Shown here piece by piece: positions 55,976-64,000 of a stretch of DNA of 64,000 nucleotides; the first letter of the stretch is position 1, and each line of letters begins with the position of its first letter. A program made the position numbers and the translations under genes. Origin of the DNA: Stenogyne calaminthoides. Taxonomy: Eukaryota; Streptophyta; Magnoliopsida; Lamiales; Lamiaceae. Below the pieces are notes generated by a model. That model was not told the origin of the DNA and made no database searches. It worked only from the letters and a program-made list of their open reading frames with translations. The DNA is taken from contig JBBCBC010000034.1 of assembly GCA_037126765.1 (NCBI GenBank), positions 16,800,691-16,864,690 on the forward strand, written 5' to 3'.

Positions 55976-56149
55976 TGGAACGGCAAGACTATTGATTCCA
56001 AACCGGTTTCCACCCCTTGCCCATTGTAGAGGTTTTTGGTAAGTGATGGTCCACCGTTCCACGATCCCACTTTATACCACTCTTTAGTGGGCCCTTCAAG
56101 ATTTTGACTATTACCCGCCCGGATTTATCGTATGCTGTTGAATGTTGTT

Positions 56150-56790
56150 AGTCAATTTCTTCACTCACCGACGATGATCATTTTAATGTTGTTAAGCGGA
56201 TTTTACGTTATGTGAAGGGTACAGTCCACTTTGGCTTATCCTTTACTCGGCATCCAGAGTCTGCTGTCATTGGGTACTCGATCTTTGATTGGGCCCGTTG
56301 CATTGAAACCAGACGATCCACGTACGGTTACTCAATTTTTTCTTGGCGGAAATCTCATCTCTTGAGTGCAAAGAAACAACCTCTGATGGCTCGCTTCGAG
56401 TTGTAAATCAATACCGTCTTATATGCCAATGCAATGGCGGAAATTGTTTGCTCACCAATCTTCTCGATGAGCTCGGGTCAAAATCTCCAATCGTCCCGAA
56501 CTCTTGTGTGACAACAAGATCGCTATTTTTATCGATCGAAATCCGATTGCTCACAAACGAGCAAAACACATTGATCTGGACTACCACTTTGTTCGTGAAC
56601 TAGTATCCTCTGGGAAGATTTCCACACGTTTTGTTCCATCTCATCTTCAGCTTGCAGATATTTTCACCAAGAGTCTGCCTCGACCTGCTTTTGAGTTTCT
56701 TCGATCCAAGCTTCGCGTTTGTCTTCACCCCACGCAACGCTTGCGGGGGGTATTAAGGATAATTAATTTATATATTAAAGATAATTAATA
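56150..56790 (+). pseudogene. element F RNase H remnant and polyprotein C-terminus
   Basis: MKGTVHFGLSFTR and RRSTYGYSIFSW (56212-56400) belong to the RNase H domain; CDNKIAIFIDRNPIAHKRAK, then HIDLDYHFVRELV and FTKSLPRPAFEFLRSKLRV (56504-56730), to its end. The Glu-containing AEAEY segment is degraded. Confidence 0.85.
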
Positions 56791-56939
56791 TGTAATTAAT
56801 AGATTAGATCTTGGTCATTATTGGTCATTATTGTTATAATTGTATCCTTATTTATAGTGGAATTCTTCCAATCACCTTATTAACGGTGATTTTCTAATTA
56901 TCATTACAAATACGAACACAACTATTATTCTAAGGTACA
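56751..56939 (+). repeat. element F 3' LTR
   Basis: Follows the polypurine tract; starts TATTAAGGATAATTAA (TG expected, so mutated), contains TTGGTCATTATTGGTCATTATT and a TATTTATAGTGG box, and ends near CTAAGGTACA. The right end is approximate. Confidence 0.6.
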
Positions 56940-57426
56940 AACATTTTTTTTATAAATAACTATCCACTACAATTCATATCAAAACTATCTTTAATTTTAT
57001 TTTTTATTTATTTTATTCATTACTATGTAGAAGTAGAAGCTCCGGCCTCTCTGATCTCCCAATTCATTTATCTCTCCTCTCAAATCATCACATTTTACAA
57101 AATTCAAAATCTTCATCTTTTAAATTTCGAATGTGCAAAATTAAATTTTATGTGCAAATTTACTATGTATGTACAAATTATTACGAGTTGAGAGAAAAAA
57201 TACTCCGAAAAATACAATTTAAACACTGTCAGTGCTGATGTCAGCAGACAACCAAAAAGTGTTAGATTTTAAAACAGCGCATGTCAGCCATTTTTGCACA
57301 TTGTTGCTTACATAAGGGAAAATAACACATTTTGACTCAATCTTTGTAAATAAGAGTAAGACTAGAAAAGATCTTGTATCTTAGAGCAAGAGTAATCTAT
57401 AAATTTCAAAAAATCTTATATAAATA
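56940..57426. other. AT-rich intergenic sequence
   Basis: No gene or repeat recognised. Confidence 0.5.
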
Positions 57427-57603
57427 GAGTGGGTCTCTAGTGCATTAAGTGTACCGTGCATTTTATAGTGAATTTTAGAAACTTGCAACTTGTTACACTA
57501 AAATGTGCAACGACCTGTGTTTTACATTTCAGTATAACAAATCATAATTTCTAAAATACATTATGGAGTACACGGTCCATCTGGGTGCTTACAAGACCTA
57601 GTC
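57427..57603. mobile_element. foldback MITE family, copy 5
   Basis: Left GAGTGGGTCTCTAGTGCA then GTACCGTGCATTTTATAGTG; right GGAGTACACGGTCCATCTGG and TTACAAGACCTAGTC. Target duplication ATATAAATA (57418-57426) versus ATATATATA (57604-57612), 8 of 9. Confidence 0.82.
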
Positions 57604-57612
57604 ATATATATA

Positions 57613-59115
57613 GAAAAACATATGCAGTGTACCGAAAATATGTCGATTTATGATAAAATTAGTGAAATTTACAAAGGCAACCAGTTGTAAAATTAATTTT
57701 TCGATTGTTTAATTAATTTTTCGGTTTCATTTTTCGCATTCCATTTGTTATTCATCCTCGTAATTTTTAACACATAAATTCAGAATTATAACAATTACAA
57801 GTCGTAGATTTTTGGAGTAAAAAGGCCTATTATTTTGGTCACGACTCATGAGACATCGCGTGTCCTTTTTCAACAAATTTTAAATTTTGGGTCACTAATA
57901 AACTAAAATTAGATTAGTTTTATCTAATAATATTTAAAAATCGAGAACTGAACTTTTTTTATTTATCAAGATTATTATTGGAGCTAGTTTTGATTTTTCT
58001 TTTCCCAATATAGTGGAGTATGTTTTTGAACATCACATACAAATATTGATTTGGATCTTAAAATTTAAATTATTGTATCGGATTATTATTATTATTATTT
58101 AATGTAAATGATATGGCGATGAATGGCGTTGGGGTTTGTGGGTTTGCACAAGAAGCTAGGAGAGAAGGTTTATTCGATCGTATTTTAGCAGTAGTCGTTT
58201 AGTTAGGCACGGAAATTAAGTGTGCCTTAATTAATTAGTAATTTATTCTTACACACATGCAGAGTTGTGTGTGAGAGAGAGAAGTGGTGTTTCTAAGCTG
58301 TCTCCTAGAAATTCTCATATATTCCATTATATATCGAATGATATCATCTGTTCTATTTTTAGTGTTCCACTTCATGTTATATATTGTGGATGTATGATAA
58401 GTGAATATTAAAATATTATTCAAAGGTCCATCATAATTCTTGGTCCATGTATTAAATATCCAGGAAGTGTAACATATTTAAAATATGAGAAAATGACACA
58501 GAGAAATAGAACTGATTATATATCCATCATTACTATTTACTAGTATTATACTACTCCTATTTTGTAACTTGTAACAGTGAGTATCGGCGGTGGTCACGTG
58601 AGACAGATGCTGTGCTTCATTTCCATATTCCACTATTTATTACAATGGTATTTTAGATTAAATATTACAACTCCTTTTAAAAAAAAAATGATTAGAATCT
58701 TGGTGTGCTATCTTATCATCGAGTATATATATACATACAAAATGAATGTGTATATGCATAGATATAAATAGTGGGATTGGGTGGTGGGCTCCTTAGGATC
58801 TGTTTTAAGAAGCTTTTCGAAACATCTTCCTCCACCCTCCACTCCTATTCCATTATGAGGAATAACGTCATTTTTATTTCATTTAATTTCCAATTTTCAT
58901 TTTAAATTTCCCTACAACCACATCACTCATGATTTTCCTTTTGTCTATCCTTCAAACTTGAACTTCATTTATCCTTAGATATATTTACTAACTATATTTT
59001 CAAGTCAAATAATTTTAGACAAAATTCTCGTGTAAAATTACAAACATTAGATTAGAGGAATCAAAATTTGTAGCTTCTACAATCCTTTGTTTAATTTTGA
59101 TGGGAGCCCAATTAA
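57613..59115. other. AT-rich intergenic sequence
   Basis: No supported gene. Has a TTA microsatellite near 58085 and TA/CA-rich patches; short ORFs (58235-58423 minus, 58577-58771 plus) show no domain. Confidence 0.5.
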
Positions 59116-59333
59116 GACTAAGTCTTGTATGTACCAGTTGCATCGTGTACTTTATAGTGTATTTTAAAATTATATGCAACTTGTTTATACTGAACTGTGC
59201 AACTATTAATATAGAAAATAATTTGCACGTTTCAGTATAGACAAATTATATATTTTAGTGCAACAAGTTGCATGATTCTAAAATATATTGTGGTCGGAGT
59301 GCACGATGCACCTGGTGCACATGAAAGTCATTC
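59116..59333. mobile_element. foldback MITE family, copy 6
   Basis: Left GACTAAGTCTTGTATGTACC, right GGTGCACATGAAAGTCATTC; perfect 9-bp target duplication CCCAATTAA at 59107-59115 and 59334-59342. Confidence 0.92.
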
Positions 59334-59342
59334 CCCAATTAA

Positions 59343-59994
59343 TAATAATAAAAAAAGTAAGAAAATATAAATTTAAAACAGAAACATAAATCAATACATA
59401 TATTTATATAATCAAAATGTTAAACGTAATTATATACACATTTAAAAATAAAATTTTAATACATCTAATAACATATCTCTTCGACTCTTCTTATTTTGGA
59501 AGTGTTGCATGATAGTTTTGTTATACTAACTTTTTAAAAAATATTTATGTATACAACTAAACAATCATTCAAAAATGTATCTTTAATCAGTTAAGTAGTG
59601 AACTCTTGATGAATTTGATTGCTGAAATATTGTTTCCACGGTAATTGTGGCAATGAGTAGGATCAACGATTACTTAACAAGCGAATAATCTAACTGGAAT
59701 ACAATATGATCTTTTGTAGCAATCATTTTTTGAGCAAGACAGTCTAGCAACTGTAGAGAAATTTTCATCCAAACGCACATCAGCAATAAAATTTTCTAGT
59801 TGATTATCAAGTTCAAGCGGAAGAATTCAAATTTGCTCAAACATATATATGTGATTAAATATTTTTATTCTATATATAATGTGAAATTACTTAAAAAATC
59901 CCTTAAATTTTTCAAAATTTCAGGAAGAGTCTAGTGCCCCCGTACCCTTCCTCGCCCTTCCCTGATTAGAATACGTATCTCATTATTTTATTTC
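59343..59994. other. AT-rich intergenic sequence
   Basis: No gene recognised; a small palindromic AATAAATTTAA-type texture only. Confidence 0.45.
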
Positions 59995-60115
59995 TTTCAC
60001 AAACACAAAATGCACGTTTTAATGAAAAAAAGTTGTATGTTTCATTCAATAAGTTGTATGTTTTAAAAATATACTACGGAGTGTACGATGCACATAGTGC
60101 ACATGAGACCCACTC
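59995..60115. mobile_element. foldback MITE family, right-end fragment (copy 7)
   Basis: Carries the right half, AAGTTGTATGTTTTAAAAAT, GAGTGTACGATGCACATAGT, GCACATGAGACCCACTC; the left terminus is missing. Confidence 0.6.
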
Positions 60116-60123
60116 ATGAGATT

Positions 60124-60277
60124 GTTAGGTTTTGTATGCATCAAATGCACCAGACTCCATAGTGTATTTATAAATACACAACTTAATTGTTCAAACCAAA
60201 ATGCAGTTTATTTCACGAATACAAATTACATGTTTTAGTGTAAATAAGTTGTATGTTTAAATAATACACTATGACTC
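60124..60277. mobile_element. foldback MITE family, left part (copy 8) cut by LTR D
   Basis: Starts GTTAGGTTTTGTATGCATC, continues through CCATAGTGTATTTATAAA to ATACACTATGACTC, where the LTR D sequence begins. The right end would lie beyond LTR D and element E, outside the window. Confidence 0.6.
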
Positions 60278-60944
60278 TGTTGCGAGCCGTTTTTTTATGG
60301 AGAATATTATATGGCTAATTTGATAACAACTCACAAACAAAATAAGTATGTGTACGATATACGGTAAATAACAGGAAATTGTTGACCCAGTTCGTCAGTA
60401 AATGACTACTCTGGGGGCATTCCAAGCCAGGGATATCATATTGCGAGATTTACATATACAATACACAATACTTCTCATGGGAAAAACTTCTATGAAAGAA
60501 GATGATTTGGAGAGTAAGTGTGAGTGCTTATGAATTTTTCTGAACTCCTCCGGAAATTTTCTGAACCTAACCACTCTAGGAAATTTTTGTGAACCCGTCT
60601 CTTGTTCTTTTTTCTTCTATTTATAGTACTTTGACAAGCATGAGCTGGAGACTTTGTGTCTTGCAAGAACTCATGTGATGCTGCCACGTTTTTAACTTCG
60701 TCTTCCTGGTTGACCTTTGCATTTACTTATTTATAAGGCACTCTTTTTATCGTTCAAATCAATCTTTTGCTCGACTGATTGCCCTGTTCGCCCCTTTGAC
60801 CATATCAATATTATACCGGAACACTGTCCTCATCGAGCATATCTGAGCCTTCAGGTTATCTGAGCCTTCTTGCCTGATCTGATCAGCTCGACTGATCAGA
60901 TCAACATATCTTCAGGATCATCTCAGGATAGCATCAGGTCATCA
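60278..60944 (-). mobile_element. LTR D: diverged LTR of a C-related Tat element, cut by element E
   Basis: Starts TGTTGCGAGCC and follows the element C LTR in order: GGCTAATTTG(A)TAACAACTC, TGACCCAGTTCGTCAG, AATGACTACTCTGGGGGCAT, a TATTTATAG box, AGCATGAGCTGGAGACTT and the ATCTGAGCCTTCAGG repeat. It is clearly a different, older copy. It is interrupted at 60945; whether it is a solo LTR or part of an element cannot be seen. Confidence 0.8.
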
Positions 60945-62848
60945 TGTTGGGATTATACTAGAAAGTATGCTTTTTTACTTTGTATAATCAAAAACTGAAT
61001 TTCGGACTTATTTACTGAAATAAATTTTTATCACTGATGCTTTAAATATTATCGAATGTTACATATATTTACTGCATAACTGTTCAATAAGTCGTACGTG
61101 TTACATTGTAGTTAATTTAGTGATACCAGATCACAGAAGATTAAATTAACAGTCCCTTGTAACTAAAAGTACGCCATTCACGACCTAGATGGAAATGAAC
61201 AACCCATCGCGAAAGGTTGAAGTGTAAGGCTCATATTGGCTTGTCTTGACCAAGATATTACACTAGTGCATGACTGATGCACTGAATAGGACCTACAGGA
61301 GGATAAATTCTTCAGAACTGAATAAGGAAGAATTAGACCTCAGTGGTTCGTTATTTCTTAATCTTCGTTCCTTAAATAGGATTACGTGTGATTGGTAACT
61401 ATTGCTTTGACTTATTATGGGTAGAGAATCAACGAGATTCAATACTTTTTATCTTGGGCAATATTATTAGTCACATGTGATTGCTAAGATTTAATACGAA
61501 GAATCGTGTGCAAGTACGCTTGTTTGATTTGCCCCCTTGGGAGGTTCATAAGCTTTATCATACCAAATCTTGCAAGTGAAATTAGTTTCCGGTATGGATA
61601 ATAATGTTGAACCGTTCCTTGACCAAGGATAAAAGATGTTAATTAATGGAAAGCTATTTCAGTGGCTTGAATTAATTAATGGGCTAGATAATCTTAAACA
61701 TGGGAAATAATAACCGGGAGCCATATTGACTGTAATATGGGTTAAGATGGATAGTGCAATATTAATTATGTAGTGGGATTAATTAATATTTATGGGCTTG
61801 AATAATATTTTGACTCAATATTAGATATTCAAGGTCCATTAGAAGGTCCAATCTTAATTCTCCTAAAGGCCCCCTAAGTAGCCCAGCATATAGTCCAATA
61901 ACTAAAAAAGGTGTTTAAAATAAAATAAATATTGTTGCCTATTTTTCCTTGCAATTTTCGAATTTTATGGATAAAAGGGGGAGAAAGATTTTCTTTGAAT
62001 TTTGTTATGGAATGAAGATATGTATTCTTGGAATACAAGATTATCTCATTAAATTCAAGAAATCTCCCACTTGGTTATCTATAAGAGAAAATTCGAAAAT
62101 TTTGAAATATAGTGGGCAAGAAAGATTTTCTTGATTTTCTTGAAAAGATATTATGGAAGATATGTATTTCTTGAAGTACAAGAATATCTCATAAATTCAA
62201 GAAGATCCAAATCTTGGAATCTTGCTCATCAATTTCGAAAATATCCATAAAAATAGAGTAGGTGGGATTTTGTGGAATATTATAATTATGGGAAAAAGAA
62301 TATAGGAGATATATTCAAGATTTCTTAGAGATCAAGAAAAGATTTTCCCACATTATTTTTTACCCAAAATTTCGTCCACCACCCTCTATAAATAGGGGAT
62401 GAATGTTTCATTCCTAACAACACACGAAAATTGGTTTTTCGGAAAAATATCAACGTCGATAAAATATCAAATATTTTGTAACGTCGACAGATTGTATTTT
62501 TTTCGAAAAATGTCAATTGTGAGTAGTGTACAATTCCATGTGTTGAAAAATTAGTAAATCCACAAAGGTGGTGCAACATAATTTATTTTCCTTTTGTTAA
62601 ATCGTTCACAAGAGTCCTTCCACCGGATAGTCGAACGTGGGCTAAGGGAATACTTGGGAAGTTCTTTTGGTTAGTCTAATATGCCAGATCACTGCCATCC
62701 CAAGAGGTACGTTCACGTAAACTCGTAGAATTCTGCATGCGTAGGTTTCACGTGAATTATTATATGTATGATATGTTGTTGGATTATTATTTGAATTAAT
62801 ATACGATTAATTCACCCCGAATAGATCTGTGCAACTTATTCCCCAACA
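60945..62848 (+). repeat. element E 5' LTR
   Basis: About 1904 bp, TGTTGGGATTATAC to CCCCAACA. Related throughout to the element B LTR but clearly diverged. TATA box TATAAATA at 62387-62394, the likely promoter. Confidence 0.92.
62387..62394 (+). promoter_or_regulatory. element E LTR TATA box
   Basis: TATAAATA in CTCTATAAATAGGGGATG; the same box in the same context lies in both element B LTRs. Confidence 0.75.
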
Positions 62849-62850
62849 AC

Positions 62851-62863
62851 TGGTATCAGAGCC
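62851..62863 (+). promoter_or_regulatory. element E primer-binding site
   Basis: TGGTATCAGAGCC, two bases from the LTR; initiator tRNA-Met type, identical to element B. Confidence 0.93.
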
Positions 62864-63119
62864 ACGGTTTCTGGCTCTGAATTTTAAATTGAAATTTAAT
62901 TCGTTGACATTAAATTTGAAATTGGATAGTAGAATTGCTAAATCTGTTGTGCAGGTATCCAATTGTCATGGAATTTAATGTGTTTATTTATGCATTTATA
63001 TAAACTATGGTTTTTAATTCGATTCGTTCGGATTCATTTTACCTCGTGAGAAAATCCACGAGTAGATTAAGATTTGTTTGATTTGATCAATGTAATAGAC
63101 AAGTCTAGATCTACGTTTA

Positions 63120-63660
63120 TTTATTTTTTGAAAATAAATTGTAACCTGATCGAAAACGAGGACGGAGACGAAGAATTAAAGGACAAAATCCGAAACCCAA
63201 GCGTAGCGGCGGCGTGTGTCGCATAAAACGCGTGCCAAGGGGAGGCACGCGCGACGACGCGACGCTGCTGACGCGACGGGCGCCGGGCGAGGCCGAGGGC
63301 CGAAAGCACGCGCGCGAGATCTAGCCGCGCACGGGAGGGCGCGCCTAGGCGCACACGCGCGCTCGGAGCGGACAAAAGGCGAGCCGAGGATCGCGCTAGG
63401 AGACATGCGGCGGGTGCCGAGTATCGCGGGCGTAGCAGGAAGGCGAAGCGTGGATCTGCGCGGATCCACGTCGCCGCCCTTCCGCTAGAGCCTGTAGCCG
63501 AGGCCGCTGAGGCGCTGGGCGGGCGCGGCTCGCCGAAAGGCCGCCGAGGTTGAACTCGACCAAGTGGCCGGCGGGATCTTGGAGTGCATCCCTGCCGCGA
63601 AGCCGGCGTGGCATTTCAAGACGGAGTATCTTTTCGAGACGATCGAGTGGGAGAAATTCA
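63120..63660 (+). other. element E GC-rich leader island
   Basis: About 540 bp rich in CG dinucleotides inside a very AT-rich element, at the same relative place as the island at 10820-11020 in element B. Overlapping ORFs occur on both strands but show no domain and look like artefacts of GC content. Confidence 0.6.
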
Positions 63661-64000
63661 AGACGGTGTTTCTTCAAGATCAAGCCAAGAAAAATCAAAC
63701 CATGACAATTGGATAATTTGTGCCCAATATGTTTATTTTTCTGTTTTGCTTGATTTATTTTGTCTTATTTTATGCTTTATTTAATTTGTTTAAATGTGTT
63801 TGCATGAGAGTTGCCCAATGAAAAATCTCACCTTCAAAATTACTAAGTATGTTTAAATAATTAATTGATAATTTTATTCTGGATAATAAAATTGAATTAA
63901 TTTTTACCTCCATGATTTATTTATTTGTGAATTCTTTTGGAGAAATTCCCCAATTTGACGGACAAAAAATATAGCTTTCACATGAATGAATTCCAAATGG
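63661..64000 (+). other. element E AT-rich leader, to the window end
   Basis: Matches the element B leader (reverse complement of about 10440-10720) in words such as AAATCTCACCTTCAAAATTA and TTTTGGAGAAATTCCCCAA. Gag not reached. Confidence 0.6.

Larger units (their letters stand above)
53053..56939 (+). mobile_element. element F: 5'-truncated, degraded Ty1/copia element
   Basis: Plus-strand remnants in copia order: gag (53053-53260), protease/GAG-pre-integrase (53600-54200), integrase (54240-54480), linker (54740-55110), RT (55530-55975), RNase H (56200-56790), polypurine tract GCGGGGGG (56743-56750) and a short 3' LTR. The YVDDIIITGN RT box and LPRPAFEFLRSKLRV tail resemble small-LTR copia elements (Ale-like, tentative). 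No 5' LTR or primer-binding site was found, so the start is lost. Stops and frameshifts are very frequent, so it is older than B and E. Confidence 0.88.
60945..64000 (+). mobile_element. element E: Ty1/copia retrotransposon of the element B family, truncated by the window end
   Basis: Plus-strand 5' LTR (60945-62848), primer-binding site TGGTATCAGAGCC (62851-62863), GC-rich leader island and AT-rich leader. The LTR start TGTTGGGATTATAC(T)(A/G)GAAAGTATGC is the reverse complement of the element B LTR end, so B and E are one family in opposite orientation. Gag and pol would begin beyond the window. Confidence 0.92.

Noticed and set aside
63121..63698. Arg/Ala-rich overlapping ORFs
   Set aside because: Artefact of the GC-rich leader of element E; long frames on both strands with no domain.

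Overview
This window is intergenic DNA from a flowering plant, probably a eudicot. It is AT-rich, has GT-AG introns, and is built almost entirely of nested plant transposable elements: Ty1/copia and Ty3/gypsy (Tat-type) LTR retrotransposons, CACTA, Helitron, Mutator-like and Stowaway-like MITEs, and a tRNA-derived SINE. The species cannot be identified from what I see. Only one host-type gene looks intact, a two-exon gene for a small secreted eight-cysteine peptide at 22468-22820. It was found by splicing by eye, because no single long ORF covers it.

Layout. 1-1931: edge sequence, with a possible 5' untranslated exon of a minus-strand gene and a perfect 215-bp tandem duplication. 1932-18299: element A, a non-coding LTR element flanked by target-site duplication (TSD) CAAAT. 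It carries three different minisatellite arrays (about 43, 94 and 46 bp) and is split by element B, a Ty1/copia element at 4099-12947 (TSD TACGA, minus strand). 18325-21966: a Helitron-like element with a captured PHD-finger gene fragment, itself carrying a Mutator-type MITE at 20307-20637 (9-bp TSD). 22390-22890: the small cysteine-rich peptide gene. 22900-27449: AT-rich sequence with a Stowaway-like MITE and the first member of a foldback MITE family.

27450-48111: a CACTA DNA transposon (TSD TTC) with palindromic subterminal repeats. Its multi-exon plus-strand gene combines a Transposase_24-like region, a DUF8039-like region and a C-terminal Ulp1/C48-protease-like region. A Tat-lineage Ty3/gypsy element C (31969-47511, TSD AGTCT, minus strand) sits inside the last exon of that gene. 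Removing C and one TSD copy leaves that exon's frame open to a stop. Element C encodes degraded gag, protease, RT, RNase H, a second RNase H and integrase on the minus strand. Between pol and its 3' LTR it has a plus-strand (antisense) intron-containing gene with a Transposase_28/plant-mobile-like domain, an NLS-like motif and a coiled coil. Its gag is interrupted by a SIRE-like LTR (about 44212-46037).

48112-60277: AT-rich sequence with several copies of the foldback MITE family and a 5'-truncated, heavily mutated Ty1/copia element F (53053-56939, plus strand). 60278-60944: a diverged LTR related to that of C, cut by element E (60945 to the window end), a plus-strand copia element of the same family as B of which only the 5' LTR, primer-binding site and GC-rich leader are inside the window.

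How the parts relate. A and C have the same 17-nt primer-binding site (one G/A difference) and a homologous block (15770-16420 in A, 36770-37090 in C). A is therefore best read as a non-autonomous partner of a C-like Tat family, in which tandem repeats occupy the place of the antisense gene. B and E are two members of one copia family in opposite orientations. The insertion order is readable at three places: CACTA then C then SIRE-like LTR; A then B; MITE then LTR D then E.
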